Positions 27,469 through 35,695 of a DNA stretch of 46,539 nt are shown one piece after another. The stretch is from contig DWWD01000017.1 of assembly GCA_019119895.1 (NCBI GenBank), forward strand, positions 1-46,539, given 5' to 3'. The DNA is from Candidatus Anaerostipes avistercoris (GTDB taxonomy: Bacteria; Bacillota; Clostridia; Lachnospirales; Lachnospiraceae). The position numbers and the translations under genes are program-made. Numbering within the stretch: the stretch's first letter is position 1; each line of letters opens with the position of its first letter. The notes under the pieces are model-generated. The model was not told the DNA's origin, did no database searches, and was given only the letters and a program-made list of their open reading frames with translations.

Positions 27469-28695
27469 ATGGATCACAGGGTCATATTTCATATTGATGT
27501 GAATTCCGCTTTTTTAAGCTGGGAAGCCGTATACCGGCTGAAACAGTCTCCGGACGCGGTGGACCTCAGGAAAATTCCGGCAATCATTGGCGGAGATGAG
27601 AGCAGAAGGCACGGGATTGTTCTGGCGGCATCTCTTCCGGCGAAAAAATATGGCATCCGCACGGCAGAAACCGTGAGAGAAGCTGTGACGAAATGTCCGG
27701 ATCTGACTTTGTGCCGCCCAAGGTATTCCATGTACCAGGAAGCTTCCAGAGCTTTTGTGGAGGAGGCCCTGAAATTTTCACCGGTTCTGGAGCAGTACAG
27801 CATCGATGAAGTGTTTCTGGATATGACAGAGTCTATTCACGCCTACGAGAGTCCCCGGCAGGCGGCGGTCCTGTTAAAAGACAGGATCCGGGATCACCTG
27901 GGATTTACCGTCAATATCGGCGTGGCACCCAACAAGCTGCTTGCCAAAATGGCGTCAGACTTTGAGAAGCCGGATAAGGTTCATACGCTGTTTCCGGAAG
28001 AAATTCCGGAGAAAATGTGGCCTCTGCCGGTAAAGGATTTATTTCTCGTTGGAAAAGCTACCCAGAAGAAACTCAGTCTCCTGGGGATTCGGACCATTGG
28101 AGAGCTTGCTCAGATGGATCTTAAAATGCTGCAGGCTCATGTGGGCAATAAGCACGGACAGACACTGTACAATTATGCCAGAGGAATCGATCTCTCTCCG
28201 GTGGATCCGGAGGAGGGGCTGAATAAAGGATACGGCAACAGCATTACTCTGGCCAAAGATATTGATACACTGGAGGAAGCGGATCATGTGCTGATTTCTC
28301 TGTCAGAAATGGTGGCCTCCAGGCTCAGGAAAGATCATGTGCGCAGTTCCTGCATTTGTGTGGAAATCAAAGGAACGGATTTCAGAAGGAGTACTCATCA
28401 GCGAAAGTTAAGGACGCCGACCGATATTACCAATGAGATCTCCAGGACAGCCAGAGAGCTTTACCGGGAAAACTATACAGGCAGATCTGTCCGGCTGATC
28501 GGAGTCCGCGCCACGGATATTACAGAGGAAGAATTTGCCCAGCTGGATCTTTTTGAGCAGGAGCAGCGGGAAAAATTAAGAAAACTGGATGCATCCATTG
28601 ATAAAATCCGGGCGAAATTCGGGAAGGATTCGGTGCAACGGGCCAGCTTTCTGAAGGGAGATATCGGTCACATGACAGGAGGGCACAGAGAATAG
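27469..28695 (+). CDS. dinB: DNA polymerase IV (Y-family translesion polymerase)
   Basis: This error-prone polymerase copies damaged DNA. It has 408 residues. The catalytic acidic residues appear as HIDVNSAF (Asp10) and YSIDEVFLD (Asp113, Glu114). A helix-hairpin-helix region (GKATQKKLSLLGIRTIGELAQM, about 185-207) and a C-terminal little-finger domain complete the fold. The last 50 residues include QLDLFEQEQREKLRKLD, which contains a QxxLF-like clamp-binding motif, more usual at the extreme end. It starts with AAAGGAGG 9 bases upstream, 37 bases after psd. No LexA-like box was noticed. Confidence 0.94.
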   Translation: MDHRVIFHIDVNSAFLSWEAVYRLKQSPDAVDLRKIPAIIGGDESRRHGIVLAASLPAKKYGIRTAETVREAVTKCPDLTLCRPRYSMYQEASRAFVEEALKFSPVLEQYSIDEVFLDMTESIHAYESPRQAAVLLKDRIRDHLGFTVNIGVAPNKLLAKMASDFEKPDKVHTLFPEEIPEKMWPLPVKDLFLVGKATQKKLSLLGIRTIGELAQMDLKMLQAHVGNKHGQTLYNYARGIDLSPVDPEEGLNKGYGNSITLAKDIDTLEEADHVLISLSEMVASRLRKDHVRSSCICVEIKGTDFRRSTHQRKLRTPTDITNEISRTARELYRENYTGRSVRLIGVRATDITEEEFAQLDLFEQEQREKLRKLDASIDKIRAKFGKDSVQRASFLKGDIGHMTGGHRE

Positions 28696-28732
28696 AAACA
28701 TTTTGTTAATAAAAAATTAACAATTGAAATAC

Positions 28733-28761
28733 TTGATTAACATAATAAAACTTGGTATAAT
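28733..28761 (+). promoter_or_regulatory. Promoter of the secreted C39-like peptidase gene
   Basis: TTGATT at 28733-28738 and a perfect TATAAT at 28756-28761 have a 17-base spacer and TGG just upstream of the -10. Confidence 0.7.
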
Positions 28762-28809
28762 CTCGATTAAAAGGGAATTGTCGAAGAACAGGTTTTACCG
28801 GAGGGTTTT

Positions 28810-29523
28810 ATGAGAATCATGAAAAGAACCGGCAGGTATCTTGCCGCAATTTGTTTCAGTGTACTTATGGCAGTACAGCCGGCAGCAGTGAAAGCTGACG
28901 AAGAACAGCAGACGAAGGAATTAAACGTGGTATATTATAATCAGGCAGATTATCCGGGAGAGAAGATAGGGGGCAGCACCATTCAGGCAGCCGGATGCGG
29001 ACCTACATGTGTCGCAGTAGCCTACAGCTCTCTGACAGGAAAAGAAGCCGATGTGCCGAAGATGTGTGATCAGGCATATGAGAACGGCTGGTATTTTACC
29101 GGACAGGGCTGTACCCATAATGTAATTCCGGGACTGTGTGATATGTACGGGCTGGACTGCACCGGACTGGGAATGGATATCAGCGCCATTAAGAAAGCTC
29201 TTCGGGCAGGACATCCTGTGATCGCTCTGATGGGGCCGGGAGACTTTACAGACAACGGACACTTTATCGTCCTGACCAAGATGGTCGGAGAGGACAAGGT
29301 TCAGGTAGCGGACGTAGGAAGCCGTGCCAATACTGCAAAGACATGGTCGCTGAAAGACGTTGTCAGCCAGGGAAAACAGGGTGCCAAAGTGGGCGGTCCG
29401 TTTTGGGAGATCAGTAAAAGAGAAAAGAAAACAGAGAAAGTAGATTATAAAGAGAAAGTTCAGGAAGAACAGGAACAATTAAACGCAGTACCGACTGCAA
29501 TTGAAAATATCATACATGAATAA
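28810..29523 (+). CDS. Secreted C39-like cysteine peptidase domain protein
   Basis: The 237-residue protein starts with a signal peptide: basic MRIMKRTGR, a hydrophobic core, and a likely cut after VKA about residue 29. The mature part is a papain-like C39-type domain with catalytic Cys63 in QAAGCGPTCVAVAYSSLTG, His151 in DNGHFIVLT and Asp168 in VADVG. Such domains cut peptides, often at double glycine in bacteriocin leaders, but here no transporter or bacteriocin gene is near, and stand-alone secreted forms are common in Lachnospiraceae. The C-terminal tail (about 200-237) is highly charged. It has its own promoter and a strong terminator. Substrate unknown. Confidence 0.85.
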   Translation: MRIMKRTGRYLAAICFSVLMAVQPAAVKADEEQQTKELNVVYYNQADYPGEKIGGSTIQAAGCGPTCVAVAYSSLTGKEADVPKMCDQAYENGWYFTGQGCTHNVIPGLCDMYGLDCTGLGMDISAIKKALRAGHPVIALMGPGDFTDNGHFIVLTKMVGEDKVQVADVGSRANTAKTWSLKDVVSQGKQGAKVGGPFWEISKREKKTEKVDYKEKVQEEQEQLNAVPTAIENIIHE

Positions 29524-29529
29524 AAAACA

Positions 29530-29577
29530 GGACCGCATGCAGGAATACCAGAAGGTATCCGGCCATGCGGTCTTTTT
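29530..29577. terminator. Bidirectional terminator between convergent genes
   Basis: GACCGCATG (29531-29539) pairs with CATGCGGTC (29564-29572), with an inner GGAATACC/GGTATCC stem. T-runs stand on both strands, serving the peptidase gene and the leftward CoA-transferase gene. Confidence 0.85.
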
Positions 29578-29584
29578 CTGCCTT

Positions 29585-30889
29585 TTAAGCCTCGTAAGGA
29601 CAGTGGAATCGTTCTTCAAATGTCTGGATCAGATCCGCTCTGAAATCAGGATGTGCAATCTTGATCAGTGCTTTTGCACGGTCTCTTAAAGTCTTTCCTT
29701 TCAGATGAGCGATTCCATATTCCGTTACGACATAATCGATATCATTTCTGGAAGTGGTGACAGCAGCCCCCTCGTCCAGAAGCGGTACGATTTTTGAGAT
29801 TTTGCCTTTGGCAGCTGTGGATGGCATTGCAAGAATAGCGATGCCGTTTTTGGCCATGGAGGCGCCGCGGATGAAATCCACCTGTCCTCCGGTTCCGCTG
29901 ATCTGTTTTAATCCGATGGATTCGGAACATGCCTGTCCCATCAGATTGATCTGTACGCTGGAATTAATGCATACAATATGATCATTTTTCGCGATAACAA
30001 CAGGATCATTGGTAAAATCCGCAGGGTACATAGCAACACTTTCATTATGGTCTACAAAATCATATAAACGTTTGCTTCCCATGAGGAAATTTGCCACCAT
30101 TTTTCCCGGCAGAAGTTCCTTCTTCTTGTTGGTGATAACACCGGCTTCCACTAATTCAACCACTCCGTCGGAGAACATTTCAGAGTGGATGCCCAGATCC
30201 TTTTTACCTTTCAGGCTGAGAAGCACCGCGTCAGGGATCGCGCCGATTCCCAGCTGTAAGGTGTCGCCGTCGTGGATCAGGGAAGCGCAGTTAGCGCCTA
30301 TGGCCTTTTCCACATCGCCAAGGACAGCAGGCTTTAACTCAGGAAGAGGAGCGGAGTGTTCCACGAAATAATCAATTTCAGAAACATCCATCTGGCTGTC
30401 GCCGTAAGTATAAGGCATCTGATCATTCACCTGGGCGATTACGATTTTCGCGTTTTTGGCGGCGGCCCTGGTGTAATCGACGGAGACACCGAGACTTACT
30501 TTTCCGTGCTGATCCGGCGGTGTGACCATGATCAGCGCGACATCGACCGGAATCTCTGTCTCGAATAACCTTGGAACTTCATAGAAGAAACAAGGAGTGT
30601 AATCTCCTCTTCCTTCGCTGACAGCCTGTTTTGTATTCGCGCCCACAAAGAGCGCGTTATGGCGGAAGTGTCCTTCCATGCCTTTCTGACAATATTCATT
30701 TTTGCCGAGAGAAACCATATGGCATATTTCTACATCCTGATACCACTCTTTGTGTTCAGACATGACGGTTAACAGGTAAGAAGGTTCTCCGGCAGCGTGA
30801 CCGGAAACGACCCGGCTGCCGTTGGAAATATGTTTTAATGCTTCTTCGGCTGAAGTGGTTCGCTGTTTATATAATGTTTCCCAATCCAT
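29585..30889 (-). CDS. abfT: 4-Hydroxybutyrate CoA-transferase (acetyl-CoA hydrolase/transferase family)
   Basis: This 434-residue family I CoA-transferase moves CoA from acetyl- or butyryl-CoA to 4-hydroxybutyrate. The conserved C-terminal region VVTEYGIAHLKGKTLRDRAKALIKIAHPDFR includes the catalytic glutamate of this family (EYG), and QLGIGAIPDAVL (about 216-227) is the CoA-binding signature. Its pairing, 20 bases downstream of the 4-hydroxybutyryl-CoA dehydratase gene, fixes the likely substrate; other short hydroxy acids remain possible. The ATG has GGAGGAATT upstream. It is transcribed leftward from the sigma-54 promoter before abfD and ends at the shared terminator. Confidence 0.88.
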   Translation of the reverse strand: MDWETLYKQRTTSAEEALKHISNGSRVVSGHAAGEPSYLLTVMSEHKEWYQDVEICHMVSLGKNEYCQKGMEGHFRHNALFVGANTKQAVSEGRGDYTPCFFYEVPRLFETEIPVDVALIMVTPPDQHGKVSLGVSVDYTRAAAKNAKIVIAQVNDQMPYTYGDSQMDVSEIDYFVEHSAPLPELKPAVLGDVEKAIGANCASLIHDGDTLQLGIGAIPDAVLLSLKGKKDLGIHSEMFSDGVVELVEAGVITNKKKELLPGKMVANFLMGSKRLYDFVDHNESVAMYPADFTNDPVVIAKNDHIVCINSSVQINLMGQACSESIGLKQISGTGGQVDFIRGASMAKNGIAILAMPSTAAKGKISKIVPLLDEGAAVTTSRNDIDYVVTEYGIAHLKGKTLRDRAKALIKIAHPDFRADLIQTFEERFHCPYEA

Positions 30890-30909
30890 AATAATTCCTC
30901 CCGGATTCT

Positions 30910-32361
30910 TTAGTCTTCGATCTTTGCGATCGCTTTTGCGAGTTTCTTCTTCATGCGCATATTGCTCTGACGGGAAATCATGATTCTCTGTGCCTGAGGA
31001 GAACCTGCTCCGTGCATAGATTCAGTGCGGTATCCGACAGCGGCACTTCCCAGTGTCAGGTTTTCGATCAGACGCAGGATTCTCATTCTGTTTTCCGTTG
31101 ATACGTCGGCAACGCCGCGGAAGTATTTATCAATGTATGCTCCAAGTTTCGGATCTTTCATATCTTTCTCAGAAGGAGCGGTTACCATAAGGCCTCCGGC
31201 AATATCCTCTGCCAGGCGGGCGATTTCATATGGGAAACGTGTAACGTTCTGCTTGCAGACATTGGCAAGAAGCAGGTCGATCAGATAGTTTCCTGATTTT
31301 GTCGGAGAACCTTCTGCGGAACAGGCAATGCCGCAGCAGTATAAAGTCTCGTTTAAATGTGTCATTTCAATTAATTTATCTTTAATATGAGAAGCTCTCT
31401 GAGCACCGTTATATTCGGCGGCAACAGCAGCGGCTCCGATCAGCACATCTCCTACGCCGACTTTGCATCCGCCGTAGGACTGTCTGTGATATCCGGCGAA
31501 ACGTTCTACCAGAACACCTGCAAATTCATATTCTCCATTTAAGAAAATTCGGTCATTTGGTACGAAAACATCATCAAATACAACCAAAGCTTCCATTCCG
31601 CCATACTGAGAGTTTCCGACATCAATCTCAGAACCTTCCAGTTTTCTTGTATCGCAGGACTGGCGGCCGACAACCATGAAAATTCCTTCCGCATCGGTTG
31701 GAACAGCAAATGATACGGCGTAATCTTTATCGTCTTCTCCCATAGCGATGGTCGGCATAACAATCACTTCGTGAGAGTTGATAATACCGGTCTGATGGGC
31801 TTTGGCGCCTCGTACGACAATTCCGTCCGGACGAGTTTCAACAACATGGAGGTAAAGATCCGGATCTGCCTGCGCATGAGGCGCCAGAGAACGGTCACCT
31901 TTCGGATCCGTCATAGCTCCGTCTACAGTCAGGTCATTTTCCTGCACATATTTTAAGAATTTTTTGAAATTTTCATGATAATTGGTTCCATGAGCTTCAT
32001 CTGTTTCATATGTTGTGCTGTAAACAGCATTGAACGCATCCATTCCAACGCATCTCTGGAAACAGGCAGCTGTTTTCTGTCCGCACAGACGCTGCATCTT
32101 AACCTTTTTCATCAGATCATCGGTGTTTTGATGGATGTGAGTGAAACGATTGACACGAGTTCCTGTGATCGTAGACTGCGCTGTCATCAGATCTTCATGT
32201 TCCGGCATCTGAGCCAGATCATAAGTTGCCTTTACGGAATTCAGAGACGGACGAAGAATCGGATGATCAACCGGATTCTCGATTCTCTCCCCGAACATAT
32301 ATACCTGAAGATTCAGTTTGCGCATGCTTTCCACATATTCATTTCCTGTCATTAATGCCAT
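30910..32361 (-). CDS. abfD: 4-Hydroxybutyryl-CoA dehydratase / vinylacetyl-CoA isomerase
   Basis: This 483-residue FAD and [4Fe-4S] enzyme converts 4-hydroxybutyryl-CoA to crotonyl-CoA by a radical mechanism. Cluster ligands can be seen as C100 and C104 in KTAACFQRC, H292 and C299 in AGYHRQSYGGC; the characterised clostridial enzyme uses C99, C103, H292 and C299, so all four are kept. The 4-hydroxyphenylacetate hydroxylase-like fold is evident throughout. With the CoA-transferase it funnels 4-hydroxybutyrate (from succinate or GABA) to butyrate-type fermentation. No 4-hydroxybutyrate dehydrogenase is adjacent. The start is ATG 32361 with GGAAGGTTA upstream. A 236-base leader separates it from the sigma-54 promoter. 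Confidence 0.94.
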   Translation of the reverse strand: MALMTGNEYVESMRKLNLQVYMFGERIENPVDHPILRPSLNSVKATYDLAQMPEHEDLMTAQSTITGTRVNRFTHIHQNTDDLMKKVKMQRLCGQKTAACFQRCVGMDAFNAVYSTTYETDEAHGTNYHENFKKFLKYVQENDLTVDGAMTDPKGDRSLAPHAQADPDLYLHVVETRPDGIVVRGAKAHQTGIINSHEVIVMPTIAMGEDDKDYAVSFAVPTDAEGIFMVVGRQSCDTRKLEGSEIDVGNSQYGGMEALVVFDDVFVPNDRIFLNGEYEFAGVLVERFAGYHRQSYGGCKVGVGDVLIGAAAVAAEYNGAQRASHIKDKLIEMTHLNETLYCCGIACSAEGSPTKSGNYLIDLLLANVCKQNVTRFPYEIARLAEDIAGGLMVTAPSEKDMKDPKLGAYIDKYFRGVADVSTENRMRILRLIENLTLGSAAVGYRTESMHGAGSPQAQRIMISRQSNMRMKKKLAKAIAKIED

Positions 32362-32606
32362 AGTGAGTAACCTTCCTTTCGTAAATAAATCATTATTATA
32401 TGTATCTGTGTCTCCTTTGCGGAGTGTTGAACAAAGTGATAATCAGCCAGACCGGCATCATCCGGATGGATATTTGTTTGGATACGGATACAATAGCTCT
32501 TGACTGTACGGGGCAACAGCACAAAGAGTGAGGATAAATGAGGAACGTCATGGATGGACGTTTCTTGATCATCCGGAACCGCCGGCTGAGCTTACACTTA
32601 ATTTAA

Positions 32607-32624
32607 AAGCAAGAATTGTGCCAA
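32607..32624 (-). promoter_or_regulatory. Sigma-54 (-24/-12) promoter of abfD-abfT
   Basis: The minus strand reads TTGGCACAATTCTTGCTT. GG and GC are exactly 10 bases apart and nearly every consensus position of TGGCAC-N5-TTGCW is matched. The start would be near 32597. Confidence 0.88.
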
Positions 32625-32700
32625 CCCAATGGAAAAATAAAAAAATTTTTTTATAAAAAAGCAAAAACCTGTTTTTTTGTCCATAAAAAGAGGGTGACAG

Positions 32701-32812
32701 CCCGGATTTATACTTTTCAGCTGCATGAAAAGGAAGCTGTTTTATCCGGGACAGCAGCGTTTGTTTTGGTGCAAATATGAAACAATTGAGAAAATTGATG
32801 CAAAACTGCAAC
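32701..32812. promoter_or_regulatory. Candidate activator-binding (UAS) segment between the two sigma-54 promoters
   Basis: CCCGGAT (32701-32707) and ATCCGGG (32744-32750) form a perfect spaced dyad, with CAGCT/AGCTG (32718-32722, 32735-32739) inside it. TGCAAA-type repeats stand at 32770, 32799 and 32807. The PAS activator encoded downstream is the obvious candidate ligand, but no binding motif is known to me. Confidence 0.35.
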
Positions 32813-32853
32813 AAAACAGCGAAAAAAAGAAAGCAAGATACAGGTAGAAACAG

Positions 32854-32869
32854 TGGCATAAGATTTGCT
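32854..32869 (+). promoter_or_regulatory. Sigma-54 (-24/-12) promoter of the nifU-like/lux-type cluster
   Basis: The sequence TGGCATAAGATTTGCT keeps GG and GC exactly 10 bases apart and matches the TGGCAC-N5-TTGCW consensus except for T in place of the final C of the -24 element. The start would be near 32880. Confidence 0.85.
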
Positions 32870-32940
32870 ATATATAAATTACAGAAAGAAAAATTTCACA
32901 GATAAAATAAATCAATTAAGAGAGAAGGAGGAAGAAGCGT

Positions 32941-33168
32941 ATGCTGCAGACGATTGAAGAGGTGCTGGACAATAAAGTCCGGCCGAAACTGCTGGAACAC
33001 GAGGGAGATGTAGAAGCAGTAGAATATAAAGAAGGAATTTTGAAAGTAAGGCTGCTGGGACAGTGTGCAGGATGTCCGTCTGCCCAGCTGACGACGGAAG
33101 AGCTGATCAGCGATGTGATTTGCTCAGAAATTCCTGAAGTAAAAGAAGTGGTCTTGTACATGAAGTAA
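32941..33168 (+). CDS. NifU C-terminal domain-like protein
   Basis: This 75-residue protein equals a single NifU-C (Nfu) domain: TIEEVLDNKVRPKL...EGDVEAVEY, then LLGQCAGCPSAQLTTEELI with the CxxC pair that holds a labile Fe-S cluster during transfer to client proteins. Its strong GAAGGAGGAAG site and its place as the first gene behind the sigma-54 promoter suggest a dedicated cluster donor for this operon. A possible client is the CGGC domain next door; the divergent dehydratase, an Fe-S enzyme, is another. Both links are inference. It looks intact. Confidence 0.88.
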   Translation: MLQTIEEVLDNKVRPKLLEHEGDVEAVEYKEGILKVRLLGQCAGCPSAQLTTEELISDVICSEIPEVKEVVLYMK

Positions 33169-33231
33169 GTCCGGATCTGCTTGATATGGCCAGGAACATT
33201 TTAAACCGCAGACATACATCGGAGGATTCAT

Positions 33232-33975
33232 ATGAAAGCAGGAATTAAATTTTGCGGCGGGTGTAATCCAAGATACGACAGAGGCAGCCAGACGACCGGT
33301 CTGAGAGAAAGGCTGAAGGAAGTACAGTGGGTTTCCGGAGATGATTCTCAGGTCTGCGATTTCTGGCTGATCATATGCGGATGCTCCAGAGCCTGTGTCA
33401 GTACAGAAACGTTATCTGCGAAACAGAAGATTCTGGTCATAAAAAGTTTGATGGATTTTTCCAGGGCTGAAGAAGAGATAAAAAAGGCTGTGGGACAGGA
33501 GAAAAAGCAAAACAGACAGAGAAAGTACCTGAAAGTGGGAATGACAGCCTCCATGGAAAAACAGATAACAAAGAAAGATGTGGAAGAATTCGCGGGATTG
33601 ACCGGTGACTATAACAAAATGCACATGGATGAAGCATTTGCAGCAGATCAGTGGTTTCAGAAAAGAGTGGTTCACGGTATGTTCAGTTCCAGTCTGCTGT
33701 CTTCTGTTATGGGAATGAAACTTCCGGGAGATGGAACAATTCTGATGGAAGAATCATCAGAATTCAGAAAACCGGTCTTTTTGGGAGATGTGCTGACAGC
33801 AGAGATTACATTTACCGGATACCATGAAGAAAAGATGTTTTATATTGGTAAGTTTACTGGAATCTGCAGGAATCAGAAAGGTGAAGTTGTGACAGAAATG
33901 AAAGCCAGGCAGATGATGATGAAAAGATTATTTAAGATAGGAGGAGTTAACAATGACAAATCTGGAAAAATATGA
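33232..33975 (+). CDS. Fusion protein: CGGC-type cysteine-rich domain plus MaoC-like (R)-enoyl-CoA/ACP hydratase
   Basis: The protein has 247 residues. The first 75 or so form a small cysteine-rich module: IKFCGGCNPRYDRG (C8, C11), then LIICGCSRACV with three more cysteines, possibly binding a metal or Fe-S cluster. A basic linker (QEKKQNRQRKYLK) leads to a hot-dog MaoC domain (about 100-240) with the catalytic pair Asp126 and His131 in LTGDYNKMHMDE and VVHGMFSSSLLSSVMGMKLPG. MaoC hydratases interconvert (R)-3-hydroxyacyl and enoyl thioesters. It ends 23 bases inside the acyl carrier protein gene. No stop or shift separates the two halves, so it is a true fusion as read here. Confidence 0.82.
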   Translation: MKAGIKFCGGCNPRYDRGSQTTGLRERLKEVQWVSGDDSQVCDFWLIICGCSRACVSTETLSAKQKILVIKSLMDFSRAEEEIKKAVGQEKKQNRQRKYLKVGMTASMEKQITKKDVEEFAGLTGDYNKMHMDEAFAADQWFQKRVVHGMFSSSLLSSVMGMKLPGDGTILMEESSEFRKPVFLGDVLTAEITFTGYHEEKMFYIGKFTGICRNQKGEVVTEMKARQMMMKRLFKIGGVNNDKSGKI

Positions 33976-34192
33976 CAAAGTATTTCGGCGGGTGCTGAAA
34001 AAGGAACAGGATGAACTAAAAGATCTCAGATACCGCGGAGTACCAAGCTGGGATTCTCTCGGACATATGAATCTGATCGGAGAATTGGAAGAAATGTTTG
34101 ATGTTATGCTGGAAACTCCGGATATGCTTGCTTTCTCTTCATACGAGAAAGGAAAAGAAATTCTGAAAAAATATGGTGTGGTGATCCAGTGA
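33953..34192 (+). CDS. Acyl carrier protein, cluster-specific
   Basis: The protein has 79 residues and an ACP-like helical bundle: WDSLGHMNLIGELEEMFDV carries the phosphopantetheine serine (Ser35) in the DSLGHM form, followed by an acidic recognition helix. It overlaps the MaoC gene by 23 bases and has an AGGAGG site 8 bases before its ATG. It would carry acyl chains for the MaoC hydratase, the acyl-AMP ligase and the LuxE/LuxC-like proteins encoded after it. The gene appears intact although its downstream partners are not. Confidence 0.85.
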   Translation: MTNLEKYDKVFRRVLKKEQDELKDLRYRGVPSWDSLGHMNLIGELEEMFDVMLETPDMLAFSSYEKGKEILKKYGVVIQ

Positions 34193-34193
34193 G

Positions 34194-34328
34194 ATGGGAC
34201 AGATAGAAGTATTCACAGATTCTCTCACGGACAGCCGCTGTTACTGCATAGAAGAGGAAGGGAAAGTCCTGATCATAGATCCCAATCAGGGAGAAGAAGT
34301 AATCACCAGATTTCCAGGAGAAAGTTGA
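34194..34328 (+). pseudogene. Metallo-beta-lactamase-fold protein, N-terminal remnant
   Basis: A 44-residue frame starts one base after the ACP stop. It begins IEVFTDSLTDSRCYCIEEEG followed by KVLIIDPNQGEE, the usual first strands of a metallo-beta-lactamase-fold hydrolase (general form P...NCY.I......IIDPG). The HxHxDH metal motif and the rest of the roughly 200-residue fold are absent; the sequence runs straight into LuxE-like coding sequence in another frame near 34311. A deletion therefore joined the two genes. The short match makes the family call moderate. Confidence 0.55.
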
Positions 34329-34870
34329 AAAGATGGCGGATGTTCCAATGATGCCGGTCAATGCATTTAAAAAATACGAACTCAGGAGTATCGGGGAAGA
34401 AAAAATTTTTAAGATTCTTACATCCTCCGGGACTTCAGGTCAGAGAACGTCAAAAATTTATTTGGATGAAGAAACGGCAGCCCGTCAGCAGCAAACTCTG
34501 TTCCGGATTCTGGAAGAGAGACTGGAAAGGCGTGAGCCGTTTTCTGAAAGCATACGCCGGACAGCCGGTGCTGATTTTCGGATGTATTTATCTGGAGTGC
34601 GGATGCGGTCACCTTCATGCCAGCACTTATTCTGATCTTATCATCCGGGATATGGAAGATTTTTCGGAATGTCCGGTGGGGAAAGAAGGTGTGATCCAGG
34701 TTCTGTCTCCGATGGCAGCTTCTTATCCGGGGCATTCTATCCTGACAGAAGATCAGGGAATCCTGCTGGGAATTGATGACTGTCCGTGTGAAAGAAAAGG
34801 AAAGTATTTTAAAATTACAGAGAGAATTCCGAAAACGGAGATAAGGGGGTGCAGCGATGTTTATGGATGA
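34312..34870 (+). pseudogene. LuxE-like acyl-protein synthetase, internally deleted and frameshifted
   Basis: LuxE-type proteins activate a fatty acid with ATP and pass it to LuxC. The first frame (from about 34312, ATG at 34333) reads MPVNAFKKYELRS and then ILTSSGTSGQRTSKIYLDEE, the adenylation signature. After about 34500 the coding sense moves to the frame with FLKAYAGQPVLIFG, which jumps directly to CIYLECGCGHLHASTYSDLI, LLGIDDCPCERKGKYFKI and EIRGCSDVYG, the family C-terminus. Around 150 or more central residues seem to be missing, so the protein is dead. Its end overlaps the LuxC-like start at 34857. Confidence 0.7.
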
Positions 34871-35678
34871 TAGGAGAATAAAGAAGTTTGCAGGCGGATG
34901 GCATGGACAGAGAGTAAATGCGTCCGTCCCTTTTTCAAATGAGGCTGTACATTTTCTCGGAGATTTGTCCGAGGAGATAAGAAAGGATCCAGAGACAGCG
35001 GCTACAGAAGATTTTTCCGCTTTTGGATTCTGGTGCAGAAAAAAGCAGCTGGAAGCCTGGAAGAAAGAATATATGGATCGAAATCAGAGACTTGGATGGG
35101 GACTGATCCTGCATATTGCACCCTCAAATATTCCTGCACTGTCCGCCTATTCTATGGTTTTTGGTCTGCTGCCAGGCAATGGGAATCTGATTCGGGTTTC
35201 CAGACGGACAAAAGAAGAGACTGCTCCTCTGTACCGGGTCATAGAGCAGGTGATGAGCCGTCCGGAACATAAGAAGTTATACGAGGAAAACCTGATTTTT
35301 ACATGCGGTCATGAGGAAGAAGAAAGAAACCAACTGGCTGTGAGATTTTATAATGACACCTATCATATGGACCAGAATGCCTGCTCCAGTCCTAAGATGC
35401 TGTTCTGGCTGGGAGATGACGAAGCAGGCATCGAAGCCTGGTGGAAGGCAGTCAGGACAGCTGCGGAGAAATATCATCTGGATGCGTGGAAGGTCTCCCG
35501 GAAGTATGAAGAAATCTGTTTTGCTGCCATGGAAAAAGAAGAAATCCGCAGTGAGATCATCCGGACCGGAGCCAGAGGCGGAGACAGGATCGTGCCGGCG
35601 GGACAGGCACTGACAATGGGACTTGTATGGGATGGAAAAGATATGATACGGAATTTGTCCCGGCGGATCATTGTGTGA
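34857..35678 (+). pseudogene. LuxC-like acyl-CoA/acyl-protein reductase, shortened by internal deletions
   Basis: LuxC enzymes reduce activated fatty acids to aldehydes with NADPH. The frame is open for 273 residues, but family members have about 400-480. Recognisable parts are LGWGLILHIAPSNIPALSAYSMVFGLLPGNGNLIRVS, the catalytic region NDTYHMDQNACSSPKMLFW (Cys176) and the C-terminal DRIVPAGQ...MGLVWDGKDMI. Compared with the family, sequence is missing between about residues 155 and 158 (nucleotide-binding part) and again near residue 222. Both losses keep the frame, so a short protein could be made, but an active reductase is unlikely. The comparison is from memory of the family. Confidence 0.7.
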
Positions 35679-35695
35679 CGGAAAGGAGGAAGAAA

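Larger units (their letters stand above)
32362..32940. other. Divergent sigma-54 control region
   Basis: The intergenic region between abfD (leftward) and the nifU-like gene (rightward) holds no gene. It contains the abfD leader (about 32362-32597), a minus-strand sigma-54 promoter (32607-32624), a middle segment with inverted repeats and A/T tracts suited to activator binding and DNA bending (32625-32853), and a plus-strand sigma-54 promoter (32854-32869). Confidence 0.7.

Noticed and set aside
34857-35678. Accepting the LuxC-like frame as an intact short gene
   Set aside because: Although open, it lacks about a third of the family length, including nucleotide-binding sequence, and its neighbours are also broken.
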